Of a stretch of 64,000 nucleotides of DNA, positions 44,774 to 53,438 are shown piece after piece (the stretch's first letter is position 1; each line of letters starts with the position of its first letter). This DNA comes from Actinophytocola sp. (GTDB lineage Bacteria > Actinomycetota > Actinomycetes > Mycobacteriales > Pseudonocardiaceae). The translations under genes and the position numbers were made by a program. A model generated the notes under the pieces. The model saw only the letters and a list, made by a program, of their open reading frames with translations. It was not told the origin of the DNA and made no database searches. Location of the stretch: the NCBI RefSeq assembly GCF_009379765.1, contig NZ_WHTD01000006.1, forward strand, positions 1 through 64,000, in the 5' to 3' direction.

Positions 44774-45619
44774 TCACTCGCACAAGAACTTCTGCAGCCC
44801 GGCCAGGTCGTCGGTGTTGATGTGGTCCACGTCCGCGGCGACGAGCTCACGCCAGACCGCCTCGCGCTCCGGGCCCGCGACGTCCGGGGTGGCCCAGAAG
44901 CGGACCCGCTGGCCGGCGTCGTGCGCGGTCCGCACGATCTCACGCAACGAAGCACGCTCGGCGGCGGGCATCTGACCGGCGCCGGTCCACGAGAACAGCG
45001 TCGTCCAGTTGTCCGACACCAGCGGCGTCAGGCGGGCGTCGGACCCCGGGCCCAGGTCGGACTGGTTCGCGATCCGCCCGTCGTAGAACGCGACCCGGCT
45101 GCGCTGCGCCTCCATCGTCTCCCGCGGCCGGTTGCCCGACACGACCGCCGCCACCGGCCCGCGCCACACCCGGCCGAACCGGTAGGACGTCCACAGGAAC
45201 GCGTACCGCGGCGAGCGCAGCACCGAGTCCAGCGCCGCGTAGGTCGACTCGCCCTCGGTCTTGATGTCGATCAGCAGCTGGAAGTCCACCCGCCGCCCGG
45301 GGTAGATGCCGCCGCGAAGCACCTTCTGCCGCAACGGTTCCAGGTACAGCGACCGCAGTGTGCGGGCGGGGTCGAGATCCTCGGGGTCGTGCGCGACGAA
45401 CAGGTCGCCGTCGGCCAGGTAGATGTCCGCCTCGACGCTCGTGAAGCCGTGGTCCAGCGCGTCGTGGAGCGGCCGGTCGTGCTCGTAGTCGTTGTGCGCG
45501 TGGGCCTGCGCGAGCGGCTCGACCCACGACCAGTGCGGGGACGCGGTCGCCGGGACCGCGCCGGCCACCAGGCCGAGCAACGCCAACAGCAGGAACAGGG
45601 ATCGGGGCAGGGCCCGCAC
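44774..45619 (-). CDS. Secreted phosphatidylinositol-specific phospholipase C/GDPD-like protein
   Basis: The 281-residue protein has a signal peptide (RALPRSLFLLLALLGLVAGAVPATA) and a TIM-barrel phosphodiesterase domain. Visible motifs include LAQAHAHNDYEHDRPLHDALDHGFTSVEADIYL, with the His, Asn, Glu and Asp expected at the active site, then LFVAHDPEDLDP and LLIDIKTEGEST. It would hydrolyse glycerophosphodiesters or similar lipids outside the cell. GTG 45619 has GGAGGT eight bases upstream; the track's start adds unrelated residues. Confidence 0.82.
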   Translation of the reverse strand: MRALPRSLFLLLALLGLVAGAVPATASPHWSWVEPLAQAHAHNDYEHDRPLHDALDHGFTSVEADIYLADGDLFVAHDPEDLDPARTLRSLYLEPLRQKVLRGGIYPGRRVDFQLLIDIKTEGESTYAALDSVLRSPRYAFLWTSYRFGRVWRGPVAAVVSGNRPRETMEAQRSRVAFYDGRIANQSDLGPGSDARLTPLVSDNWTTLFSWTGAGQMPAAERASLREIVRTAHDAGQRVRFWATPDVAGPEREAVWRELVAADVDHINTDDLAGLQKFLCE

Positions 45620-45719
45620 GGCAGAACCTCCGTCGGTAGGGAGCAGGGTGCCGCCCAACGTAGGGCACGCGGGTGAACGCCGGGCACCGCCGACATGGCG
45701 GAGTCGAGCTCGGCCGACT

Positions 45720-46787
45720 CTAGGGGCCGGGCGACGAGGCGGCGTGCAGGTTGCCGTCCTCGCCGGCCAGGCACGCGGCCGCCCGGTCGGGGGTGTTGAG
45801 GAACTCACCCAGGCAGCGGCCGAACTGCTCGTGGCCCAACGCGTTGGGGTGGAACGACTCCTGCAGCGCGTGCGTCGCCCGGTCCTCGTGCTGGAGGTCG
45901 TCCCACTCGACGGCCAGGCGGCGGAACCACTCGCAGTCGGGGTCGCGTTCGGACGAGCAGGCCTCGTGGCCCGTGCCCGCGCGGGACAGGTCCAGGAACC
46001 GGGCGTTCACCCGCGCCGCCGCGCGGCGCACGCCCGCGGTCAGCACCGGCACCGCCGTCTCCTCGACCCAGCGCAGGTCCTCGGACCGGAACGGGCAGCC
46101 GGACAGGTCCTGCAGACCCCGCGCCACGTCCGTGCCGATCGGCGCCGCGTAGGACTGCACGATCAGCTGGTAGTCGCCCAGGTCGTAGCCCGCGTTGGCC
46201 ATGACCTCGCGGATGTCCGACAGCGCCCGCTCCAGCTTGGGCACCATCTTGTCCACCCGCTCCGCCCACTCCGGCCCGACCGTCTTGCCGCACGGGTCGC
46301 CGCGGCCGGTCCACGCCTCCACGCACGAGTTCAGCACGTGCGAGAACGCCGGCTCGTCGTTGGCCCCGGACGCGACGACCACCGCCGCGACCCGGTCGCG
46401 CGCGGCGATCGGCGCGAGCTGCTCGGCCTGCGACGGCTCCGTGTACTGCTCGACGTCACCCAGCCCGACCTGCGGCGACGGCGCCCCCGAGCACGCCAGG
46501 TTGTACGTCCGGTCGATCGAGATCAGTTCCATGTGGTGGATCGACGCGTGCGGGGAGCGGTGGCACCAGTCGCCGTCCTCGCCGTCGGTGCCCTTCTCGT
46601 AGTCACCCGCGCCCTCGCCGGACATCGTGCTGTCGCCCATGGCCACGACCACGCGAGGGGCGTCCTGCGGCGGGCCGGGTAACGGGGTCGGCTCCGGGGC
46701 GAAGTCGTCGCCCACGAGCAGAACCGTGCCGAGCAGCAGAACGATCAGTATGAGCCCGGTCCAGGCTCGCCATCCCCGCGGTCGCAT
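45720..46787 (-). CDS. Secreted or membrane-anchored SGNH/GDSL hydrolase
   Basis: The 355-residue protein has an N-terminal membrane anchor or signal (WTGLILIVLLLGTVLLVG), block I VVVAMGDSTMSGEGAG with the serine, an Asn in VVASGANDEPAFS (block III) and block V SFHPNALGHEQFG with Asp/His-type residues. Several cysteines suggest disulphides. It resembles actinobacterial extracellular lipases/esterases. ATG 46787 has a TAGGCT box eight bases upstream; the track start at 47348 runs through a neighbouring gene. Confidence 0.85.
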   Translation of the reverse strand: MRPRGWRAWTGLILIVLLLGTVLLVGDDFAPEPTPLPGPPQDAPRVVVAMGDSTMSGEGAGDYEKGTDGEDGDWCHRSPHASIHHMELISIDRTYNLACSGAPSPQVGLGDVEQYTEPSQAEQLAPIAARDRVAAVVVASGANDEPAFSHVLNSCVEAWTGRGDPCGKTVGPEWAERVDKMVPKLERALSDIREVMANAGYDLGDYQLIVQSYAAPIGTDVARGLQDLSGCPFRSEDLRWVEETAVPVLTAGVRRAAARVNARFLDLSRAGTGHEACSSERDPDCEWFRRLAVEWDDLQHEDRATHALQESFHPNALGHEQFGRCLGEFLNTPDRAAACLAGEDGNLHAASSPGP

Positions 46788-46795
46788 CGCACTCA

Positions 46796-46801
46796 AGCCT
46801 A
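46796..46801 (-). promoter_or_regulatory. -10 box (TAGGCT) of the SGNH hydrolase gene
   Basis: TAGGCT on the minus strand lies eight bases before ATG 46787, like the boxes of dop, pafA and others. Confidence 0.5.
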
Positions 46802-46829
46802 GTGCGGCGCGCGTTCGGTCTGCGCGACC

Positions 46830-47297
46830 ATGGCGGCTGTGCCCCACGACGCCGTGCCCCCCGGTCGACTGAGCGGTCGACCCCGCACGCTGACGATCTG
46901 GGCGGGCCGGCTGCTCACCGCGGTCGCGGCCGCGCACCTGGCCTTCTTCCTCGCCACGTCGACCGAGTTCGTCCCCGACTGGCTCTCCGGCGCGCTGTGG
47001 GCCGACATCCCGCTCGACGCGCCGATGCCGCAGGCCCAGGCGTTCTTCTGGCAGCTGGTCGGCAGCTTCGCGGTGCCGACCGCGCTGCTCGGGCTGCTGC
47101 TCTCCCGGTTCGCGCGTGAAGGCCGGGCGCTGCCGGGCTACGTCACCTGGACGGTCGCCGCCTGGGTGACGGTCTGCGCGTCGACCCTCGAGCCGTCCGG
47201 CTTCCCGGTCGGCCTGGTCCCGGCCGCGATGCTGGTGACGGCCCGGCTCACGGCGAACGGCGCCTCCCGGAGACCGGAAGGCGCCGTTCGTCGGTGA
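46830..47297 (+). CDS. Small four-helix membrane protein (DUF6463-like)
   Basis: The 155-residue protein has four hydrophobic segments (LLTAVAAAHLAFFLATS, AFFWQLVGSFAVPTALLGLLL, YVTWTVAAWVTVCAS, GLVPAAMLVTARL), like the DUF6463 family of actinobacterial membrane proteins. No ribosome binding site is evident before ATG 46830; GTG 46839 is an alternative. The last 45 bases of the gene contain a 12-base-pair hairpin that probably ends transcription. Function unknown. Confidence 0.7.
   Translation: MAAVPHDAVPPGRLSGRPRTLTIWAGRLLTAVAAAHLAFFLATSTEFVPDWLSGALWADIPLDAPMPQAQAFFWQLVGSFAVPTALLGLLLSRFAREGRALPGYVTWTVAAWVTVCASTLEPSGFPVGLVPAAMLVTARLTANGASRRPEGAVRR
47254..47290. terminator. Bidirectional hairpin overlapping the DUF6463-like gene end
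   Basis: CGAACGGCGCCT and AGGCGCCGTTCG form a perfect 12-base-pair stem with a 13-base loop. It lies inside the 3' end of the plus-strand gene (stop 47297) and just beyond the minus-strand S37 peptidase stop (47302), so it can serve both. Confidence 0.6.
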
Positions 47298-47301
47298 GTG
47301 A

Positions 47302-48732
47302 TCAGAGCGGGCGGCGGATGTCGCGCGGGTCGCGCTGGTCGAGCTCACTGACGGCCGTGGACCGCTCGGCGGCCGGGGCGGCGCTGACGCCGGCCCACCG
47401 CAGCACCGTCGCGGTGGCGGCGGCCTTGTCGGCGGGGCTCAGCCGCGCGATGTTCGCGCCGTGGTTGGCACCCGGCGCGGTGTAGGTGTAGGAGTCCTTG
47501 TCGCTCGGGTGGAACGGCTCGGCGCCCCATGGGTCGTCGGAGCCGTAGACGAACAGCATCTGGCTCGCGTCCTTGCTGACCCACCTGTCGACGTCGGCGA
47601 TCGGCCACGGGTCGTGCTTGGACCGAAGCTCCTGCGGCAGGCTGGAGTTCGCCACGTAGAGGCCCGGGTAGTGCAGCAAACCCTTGAGGTACTTGAACTT
47701 CGGCTGCGGCCAGCCCAGCTGCGTCGCCGCCTGGTAGTAGTACGGCGCGTAGGGGAGGATCCCCTGGTCGGCGTAGAACGAGAAGCCAGCGACGTTGTTG
47801 ATGAAGTCGAAGATCTCCTGGTCGGTGGCGGTCACCGGCGGGACCGTGCCGCAGTCGGCCTCGCTCGAGTACTGCCAGAACGCCCACTCGGTGTCGAGGA
47901 CGGTCATCTCGAACGCCTTGTCGGTCGACTCGAAGACCTGGTCGAAGGTGAGGTCGTTCTCGGCGGCGAACTGGTCGTAGAGGTCGACCAGGTTCGAGCG
48001 CCGGGTCAGCGCCTCCTTCTGCAGGGTCTCGAGCGCGGTCCGGCACTCCGGGGTCGAGCCGACGCTCGCGAAGAAGTCGTCGTAGGCGGTGTCCTGCTTG
48101 TTGTTGGCGTCGTTCGGGGCCACGTAGGCGACCACGCCGTCGACGTCGCGCGGGTAGAACCGGCGGTGGTAGACCGAGGTCATGCCGCCCTTGCTCGCGC
48201 CGGTGGAGATCCACTTGCCGCCGTAGACCGGCTTCAGCGCCTGGACGATCTTGTGATGGTCGGTCGCCGCCTGCCAGATGTCGAGCTTGCTCCAGTCGGC
48301 CGGGTTCGGCCGCGAGGGCGTGAAGAACCGCTGCTCGACCGAGATCTGGTTGCCGTCGAGCAGCGCGGTCGGCTCCGAGCGGAACGCGTACTCGGGCATG
48401 CCGTAGCCGGTCGTGTGCAGCACCATCGGGCGGCTGACGTCGCGGTGCAGCAGCTGGAGTCGCTGCTCGAACGTCGGGCCCTGCTGGTTGAGGTGGTCGA
48501 CGGGCTGGCGGTAGGTGAGGAAGAAGAACCGGTAGCCGGGCGCGGGCGGATCCTCCTCCGAGACGACCGTCAACCCGGGCACCGCCTCGAGCCGGTCCAG
48601 GAGCTCGTCCTGCTGAACGGCCGCGGTGTACTGCGGCCCGGCCTGCGCCGGCACCGCCGCGGTCAGCCCGATCATGCTCGCCGCGACCACGGGCAAGATT
48701 GCGGCCGCGAGCGTCCTTCTTCGGATGGACAC
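47302..48732 (-). CDS. Secreted S37 family peptidase (PS-10/tripeptidyl aminopeptidase-like)
   Basis: The 476-residue precursor has a signal peptide (SIRRRTLAAAILPVVAASMIGLTAAVPAQAG) and an alpha/beta-hydrolase peptidase domain of the S37 type. The nucleophile serine is in GKWISTGASKGGMTSVYH, the acid in LFVYGSDDPWGAEPF and the histidine in APGANHGANIARL. Substrates are probably peptides in the medium. GTG 48732 follows GAGGAGAG. The conserved LTYRQPVDHLNQQGPTFEQR segment near residue 75 supports the family. Confidence 0.9.
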   Translation of the reverse strand: MSIRRRTLAAAILPVVAASMIGLTAAVPAQAGPQYTAAVQQDELLDRLEAVPGLTVVSEEDPPAPGYRFFFLTYRQPVDHLNQQGPTFEQRLQLLHRDVSRPMVLHTTGYGMPEYAFRSEPTALLDGNQISVEQRFFTPSRPNPADWSKLDIWQAATDHHKIVQALKPVYGGKWISTGASKGGMTSVYHRRFYPRDVDGVVAYVAPNDANNKQDTAYDDFFASVGSTPECRTALETLQKEALTRRSNLVDLYDQFAAENDLTFDQVFESTDKAFEMTVLDTEWAFWQYSSEADCGTVPPVTATDQEIFDFINNVAGFSFYADQGILPYAPYYYQAATQLGWPQPKFKYLKGLLHYPGLYVANSSLPQELRSKHDPWPIADVDRWVSKDASQMLFVYGSDDPWGAEPFHPSDKDSYTYTAPGANHGANIARLSPADKAAATATVLRWAGVSAAPAAERSTAVSELDQRDPRDIRRPL

Positions 48733-48862
48733 GCCACTCTCCTCAGGTCTCGTGTGGTCGCGATGGGTGTACGACCGACCTGCGAGAGTGTTCCCGACTG
48801 AACACGTTGGTGGTAGGTCCAAAACTAGCTACTTCACTCCGCGTACGACCTGCTACCGAGGG

Positions 48863-49186
48863 TCAGGGTCGCTGGTGCCCTAGGGCGATCAGCAGAAAAC
48901 GGCACGCCGAGGCCGAGACAGTAGACCAGCACGAGCAGCAGGCCGCCGATCCCGGCGGCGAACACGACGGTGAAGCCGAGCACGAACAGGGCGACTGCGC
49001 CGAGGACGCGCGCCTTCTTGCCCTTCTCGTCCGGGGTGTTCGCGCGAACGAGGGCGGCCAGGTAGGTGAGGTAGCCGGGGGCCAGGGGGACCACATATGG
49101 GGGGCGATGGACACCATGCCCGCGAGCGGCGCCACGCTGGCGGCCAGCAGGAGCGGCCCGCCAGCGGCTATGGCGGTCGGATCCAC
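48863..49186 (-). pseudogene. ccdA: Remnant of ccdA (cytochrome c biogenesis/thiol transporter)
   Basis: On the minus strand GTG 49186 opens a CcdA-like start (AAGGPLLLAASVAPLAGMVS). After a frameshift another frame reads PPYVVPLAPGYLTYLAALV and ALFVLGFTVVFAAGI, matching the first helices of CcdA/DsbD, but the cysteine of the usual SPCVVPL motif is lost. The sequence then jumps to LLLVLVYCLGLGVPF, normally near the C-terminus, and a second shift gives FLLIALG. A full CcdA is about 230-280 residues, so an internal deletion of over half plus two shifts has destroyed it. Confidence 0.7.
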
Positions 49187-49317
49187 GCGGATCAGGTACG
49201 CATGCGGGTACGGGGTCGGGGCTCTCAGCAGCCGTTAAGAGACCGAATGCAACAAAAGGGGTCACTTCCGCATTAGGGGTGCGAAATCGAGGTCGAGTCG
49301 ACGATCGGGAGTTGCCG

Positions 49318-49809
49318 ATGGAGTTCGCTGAGTACGTGGCAAGGCAGCGTCCCGCGCTGATGCGGTTCGCCACGGTCCTGACCTGCCGGACGTGGCTGGC
49401 CGAGGACCTGGTGAGCGACGTGTTGGGCCGGGCGTTCGAGCGCTGGGAACGGATCTCGGGGATGGCCGCGCCGAACGCCTACGTACGGCGGATGGTCGTC
49501 AACGAGTACCTGTCCTGGCGCAGAAGGCTGACCCGCACGTCCCCGCGCGCCGAGGTCGAGCCGATGGTGATCTCCGACGGCGCGGACGAGCGGGCCGAGC
49601 GGGACGCGATGATCCGCCGCCTCGCCGGCCTGCCCAGGAAGCAGCGCGCGGCCGTGGTCCTGCGCTACTACGCGGGCCTGTCCGACACGGAGATCGCCAC
49701 ACAGCTGGGGTGCCGGGAAACGACCGTACGCAGCCAGATCCATCGGGCGCTCAACGCTCTGCGCATCGACCTCACCGCCAGCGCCCCCAACTTTCAGGAG
49801 ACCTCATGA
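49318..49809 (+). CDS. SigE-family ECF-like RNA polymerase sigma factor
   Basis: The 163-residue protein has region 2 (FAEYVARQRPALMRFATVLTCRTWLAEDLVSDVLGRAFERW) and region 4 (RLAGLPRKQRAAVVLRYYAGLSDTEIATQLGCRETTVRSQIHRAL) of the actinobacterial SigE-family factors. ATG 49318 has GGGAG eight bases upstream and matches the family start MEFxEYV; the track's start adds 13 residues. Its TGA overlaps the ATG of the next gene, a membrane protein that may act as its anti-sigma factor. Confidence 0.9.
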   Translation: MEFAEYVARQRPALMRFATVLTCRTWLAEDLVSDVLGRAFERWERISGMAAPNAYVRRMVVNEYLSWRRRLTRTSPRAEVEPMVISDGADERAERDAMIRRLAGLPRKQRAAVVLRYYAGLSDTEIATQLGCRETTVRSQIHRALNALRIDLTASAPNFQETS

Positions 49810-50600
49810 GTGACCTACGCACCCTCCACGATGCCTTCGCCGAGTTGGAGCGGCGCGCCGACGCCGCGGCCGCGGGTACGGCCCCGGTCGCGCGGCCGCG
49901 CCGGGCCGTGCGGCTGGTACCCATCGCGGCCACCGTCGTCGCGGTGGCGGGCCTGGTCGCGGGTGCGGTGTGGCTGGTGCCGGGCGACTCCGGCACGCAC
50001 GCCGCCAGCCCGCCGACCACCTCGTCGTCGACCGCACCATCCACGACCACGGCGCGCAGCCCGGTCCCCACCTCGCCGGATGACCTGATCGCCCGGTTCA
50101 GGGTGGTGCTCGGCGACACCGCGACGTTCGAGGTGACCGAAAAAATCATCGTGCCACCCCCGTCCTCGACGAACACCCCGCAACCGGGGACAGGATCGGT
50201 CGTGACACCACAGCTGGAGGACCCGGACGCCCCCACCAGCGCGATGATCGGCGGGACTCTGACCTCCGCAGGCGTCACCGGGGGCTTCACCCTGACGATC
50301 TACCCCAGCGATTCCGAGCCCGGCGAGTGGTGCGACCTTTCCCGCACGGAGGACTGTGATGTCAGCACGCTGCCCGACGGCTCCCGGCTGGCGACCGGGA
50401 CCGCGCAGCCGGCTCCCGGCGCGGTGTCGTACCTGGCGTGCCTCAAGCGGCCCGACGGGACGATGGTCCTCATGCACGTCAGCAACCAGGAGGACCCCCT
50501 GGGCGCTGAGATCAACTCGCCGGGCGGTGAGATCTACTCGCCGCAGCCGCCGCTGAGCCTCGACCAGCTGAAGGCGATCGTCACCTCCGACAAATGGTGA
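49806..50600 (+). CDS. Membrane protein partner of the SigE-family factor
   Basis: The 264-residue protein has a cytoplasmic segment of about 40 residues (LRTLHDAFAELERRADAAA), one membrane helix (LVPIAATVVAVAGLVAGAVWLV), a Ser/Thr/Pro linker and an exported domain with cysteines in EWCDLSRTEDCD and YLACLKRPDG. The ATG overlaps the sigma factor stop, so the two are coupled. The layout suits an anti-sigma factor or membrane sensor, but no zinc-binding anti-sigma motif is present. A terminator follows. Confidence 0.75.
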   Translation: MSDLRTLHDAFAELERRADAAAAGTAPVARPRRAVRLVPIAATVVAVAGLVAGAVWLVPGDSGTHAASPPTTSSSTAPSTTTARSPVPTSPDDLIARFRVVLGDTATFEVTEKIIVPPPSSTNTPQPGTGSVVTPQLEDPDAPTSAMIGGTLTSAGVTGGFTLTIYPSDSEPGEWCDLSRTEDCDVSTLPDGSRLATGTAQPAPGAVSYLACLKRPDGTMVLMHVSNQEDPLGAEINSPGGEIYSPQPPLSLDQLKAIVTSDKW

Positions 50601-50610
50601 CGAGGTTCGT

Positions 50611-50640
50611 GATGGCCGGCCACCTCGGTGGCCGGCCATC
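50611..50640 (+). terminator. Hairpin terminator of the sigma factor operon
   Basis: GATGGCCGGCCACC, two bases, GGTGGCCGGCCATC form a perfect 14-base-pair stem eleven bases after the stop, followed by AGTCATTTCT. Confidence 0.8.
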
Positions 50641-50734
50641 AGTCATTTCTCGGCCAGGAGGCGATCCAGCTGCGGGGGTGAGGTCGCTGGCCAGCAGGTC
50701 AGGGAGGTAGACCGCCGCCACCCGATGTTTGCTT

Positions 50735-50917
50735 GTCCAGCCCGCCTTCGACCCGGCCGATTACCGCGGCCGCAACGTCGTCGAACGACGGTTCAACCTG
50801 CTCAAGCAATGGCGCGGATTGGCCACTCGCTACGACAAGCTCGCCATCATCTACCGATCAGCGGTCGTCCTCCACGCCGTGATCACCTGGACCAAAGCAT
50901 TGTCAGACATGCCCTAG
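50735..50917 (+). mobile_element. IS5-family transposase, C-terminal fragment
   Basis: The frame AFDPADYRGRNVVERRFNLLKQWRGLATRYDKLAIIYRSAVVLHAVITW is the C-terminal part of DDE transposases of IS5-like elements, including the final catalytic Glu in VVERRF. About 60 residues remain of some 270; the rest and the terminal repeats are missing. The TAG overlaps the kamA stop. The short stretch to its left (50643-50728) reads on the minus strand as a protein end (LPDLLASDL, shifted to QLDRLLAEK), another possible ghost. Confidence 0.8.
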
Positions 50918-52314
50918 TCCTGGTCCGCCCACCACGTCTGGCCCGCCTTCGGGAGGGTCGAGATCGGGTCGTAGTACGGGTAGCGGCGGCTCAGCGCGTC
51001 CGGGTCGGACAGCTCGATCCCCGTCCGGTAGTTCTTCGTCCAGTAGGAGATGCCGCGCTCGCGGTCGTAGTCCGCCAGCTGGTGCACCCAGCGCTTCCCG
51101 ACGTACGGCACGTCGCAGATGATCCGGGGCGTCGCATAGCCGGGCAGGTAACCCATGATCGCGTGCTGGAGCTGCTGCGCTTCCCACACGGCGACGCGCC
51201 AGTGCTCCGCGTTCGGGATCATGTCGCACATGTAGAAGTAGTACGGCAGGATGTTCGCCTCGCCCTGCAGCGCGAAGCACAGGTCCAACAGGTCGTCCGG
51301 GGTCGCGTTCACCCCGCGCATCAGCACGCCCTGGTTGCGGACGTCCCGCACGCCGACCTCGAGCGCCGTCCGCGCCGCCTCGGCCACCAGGGGGGTCACC
51401 GACTGGGCGTGGTTCACGTGCGTGTGGATCGCGAGGTTGACCCCACGGCGGCTCGCCGTCCGGCCCACCCGCTCCAGGCCCTCGACCACCTTCGGCTGCA
51501 GCCAGTGCTGCGGCATCCCGGCCAGCGCCTTGGTGGCCAGCCGGATGTCGCGCACCGTCTCGATGTCGAGCAGGCGCATCAGGAACGACTCGAGCTGGTG
51601 CCACGGCACGTTGGCCACGTCACCACCCGACACCACGACGTCCCGCACGCCGGGGGTGCGGCGAAGGTAGTCGATCATCTGGTCCTGCCGGTCGACCGGC
51701 TTCAGCGTCAGCTTGTGCTTGTCCACCGACGGCGTCGAGTTGCCGACCAGGTCCATCCGCGTGCAGTGCCCGCAGTACTGCGGGCACGTCGAGAGCAGCT
51801 CGGCCAGCACCTTCGTCGGGTACCGGTGGGTCAACCCCTCGACGACCCACATCTCCGCCTCGTGCAACGAGTCCCGCGACGAGTGCGGGTGGTTCGGCCA
51901 CTCCGGGTCCCGGTCGCTCGCCACCGGCATCATGTAGCGCCGGACCGGGTCGGCCAGGAACGCCTTCGTGAAGGAGCCGTCCACCGACGGCGCCATCGTG
52001 TTCAGCATCTGCGGTGGCAGCAGCATCGACATCGTCGCCAGACGCTCCTGGTCCGAGACCAGGTCGTCATAGAACGACTCCTCGAGCAGGTCGCCCATCA
52101 CCATGCGCAGCTGCTTGACGTTCTTCACACAGTGCACCCGCTGCCACTGAGCGTCACGCCACTGGGCATCCGTGACCTCCCGCCAGCCGGGAAACCGGCG
52201 CCAGTCGGGCTCAACCAGCTCTCGTCTGACGTACTCGTACGGTTGCCGGGAGGTCTCGTCCAAGGCCTCGGAGACCGTCGTGGCGGCTGCAATGGGATTG
52301 CGCACTGCCGTCAT
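50914..52314 (-). CDS. kamA: Lysine 2,3-aminomutase (radical SAM)
   Basis: KamA converts L-lysine to L-beta-lysine with a 4Fe-4S cluster, S-adenosylmethionine and PLP. The 466-residue protein has the cluster motif CPQYCGHC (Cys177, Cys181, Cys184), VVSGGDVANVP, and THVNHAQSVTPLVAEAARTAL and QGVLMRGVNATPDDLLDL as in KamA. The ATG has GAGGAG five bases upstream. It is divergent from kdd, and the downstream pathway genes kamD, kamE and kal follow there, which fixes the substrate as lysine rather than glutamate. Confidence 0.9.
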   Translation of the reverse strand: MTAVRNPIAAATTVSEALDETSRQPYEYVRRELVEPDWRRFPGWREVTDAQWRDAQWQRVHCVKNVKQLRMVMGDLLEESFYDDLVSDQERLATMSMLLPPQMLNTMAPSVDGSFTKAFLADPVRRYMMPVASDRDPEWPNHPHSSRDSLHEAEMWVVEGLTHRYPTKVLAELLSTCPQYCGHCTRMDLVGNSTPSVDKHKLTLKPVDRQDQMIDYLRRTPGVRDVVVSGGDVANVPWHQLESFLMRLLDIETVRDIRLATKALAGMPQHWLQPKVVEGLERVGRTASRRGVNLAIHTHVNHAQSVTPLVAEAARTALEVGVRDVRNQGVLMRGVNATPDDLLDLCFALQGEANILPYYFYMCDMIPNAEHWRVAVWEAQQLQHAIMGYLPGYATPRIICDVPYVGKRWVHQLADYDRERGISYWTKNYRTGIELSDPDALSRRYPYYDPISTLPKAGQTWWADQD

Positions 52315-52338
52315 CTGTTCTCCTCGCCGCTAGGTTGA

Positions 52339-52376
52339 CGTAAAGATATGCTGCCAGAACGTAGTCTAGGCGTAAA
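52339..52376. promoter_or_regulatory. Direct repeats in the kamA-kdd divergent promoter region
   Basis: CTAGG..CGTAAA occurs at 52330-52344 (with four extra bases) and 52367-52376; the two CGTAAA cores are 32 bases apart, about three helical turns. The 83-base gap is AT-rich compared with its surroundings. The repeats could bind one regulator controlling both directions. Confidence 0.4.
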
Positions 52377-52397
52377 TCCTACGGAAGGAGGCCTTGC

Positions 52398-53438
52398 GTG
52401 TCGTCACCGTACGGCCTACATCGCGTCGTTGCGCCGGTCGGGGTACTGCCCCAGCAAGCGTGGCGGCTGTCGACGGAGACCCGCTCGTGGCCGGATGAAG
52501 TCCTGGTCGACGTCGAGCGGCTGAACCTGGACGCCGCCTCCTTCCGCCAGCTCAGAGAGGAGCACGGCGAGCCCGGCGCGGTCCGCAAGGCGGTGCTCCG
52601 GATCATCGAAGAGCGCGGCAAGATGCACAACCCGGTCACCGGATCGGGCGGCATGCTGCTCGGCACCGTCCGCCAGGTCGGCCCGGAGTCTCCGCACGGC
52701 CTGCGAGTGGGTGATCGAATCGCGACATTGGTGTCGCTCACTCTGACCCCGCTGCGCATCGACGACGGCCTCGCCGGCTGGTCCGGCGACAGCGAGCAGG
52801 TCCCGTGCCGCTGCACCGCCGTGCTGTTCGGCCGCTCCATCGCCGCCGTGCTGCCCGACGACCTCCCCGACGAGCTCGCCCTGGCCGTCCTCGACGTCTG
52901 CGGCGCCCCCGCGCTCACCGACCGGGTCGTCCGGGAGGCCGGCGCGGAGCCGACGGTGCTGGTCCTCGGCGGCGGCGGCAAGTCCGGCTCGCTGTCCCTG
53001 GCCGCCGCCCGCCGCGCGGGCGCCGGGCGCCTCGTCGCGCTCGTCCCCACCCAGGGCGAGGCCGACGCCGTGGAAGCCAGCGGGCTCGCCGACGACGTCG
53101 TGCTCGCCGACGCCCGCAACCCGGTGGCCGTCACGGAAGCAGTCGTCGGCGCCGTCGGCGCGCCGGTCGACGTCACCGTCGTCTGCGTCGACGTCCCCGG
53201 CTGCGAGCACGGCGCGGTCCTCGCCACCGCCGACGGCGGCACGATCGTCTTCTTCTCCATGGCCACCTCGTTCTCCGCCGCCGCGCTCGGCGCCGAGGGC
53301 CTCGCCGCCGACGTCCGCATGCTCATCGGCAACGGCTACGTCCCCGGCCACGCCACCTTCGCCCTCGACCTCCTGCGCGCCACCCCAGGGGTTCGCGACC
53401 TGTTCGAGCGGCGCGAACGGCACACTTCCCGGATATGA
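52398..53438 (+). CDS. kdd: L-erythro-3,5-diaminohexanoate dehydrogenase
   Basis: Kdd oxidises 3,5-diaminohexanoate to 5-amino-3-oxohexanoate with NAD(P)+. The 346-residue protein has the family N-terminus (YGLHRVVAPVGVLPQQAWRL), MHNPVTGSGGMLLGTV, and a Rossmann fold VLVLGGGGKSGSLSLAAARR near residue 195. GTG 52398 has GGAAGGAGG just upstream. Its TGA overlaps the ATG of the amidohydrolase gene, so the enzyme belongs to one operon with kamDE and kal. Confidence 0.9.
   Translation: MSSPYGLHRVVAPVGVLPQQAWRLSTETRSWPDEVLVDVERLNLDAASFRQLREEHGEPGAVRKAVLRIIEERGKMHNPVTGSGGMLLGTVRQVGPESPHGLRVGDRIATLVSLTLTPLRIDDGLAGWSGDSEQVPCRCTAVLFGRSIAAVLPDDLPDELALAVLDVCGAPALTDRVVREAGAEPTVLVLGGGGKSGSLSLAAARRAGAGRLVALVPTQGEADAVEASGLADDVVLADARNPVAVTEAVVGAVGAPVDVTVVCVDVPGCEHGAVLATADGGTIVFFSMATSFSAAALGAEGLAADVRMLIGNGYVPGHATFALDLLRATPGVRDLFERRERHTSRI

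Noticed and set aside
50643-50728. Possible protein end on the minus strand (LASDL then QLDRLLAEK)
   Set aside because: It is under 30 codons with a frameshift and I could not assign a family; mentioned only as a possible ghost beside the IS fragment.
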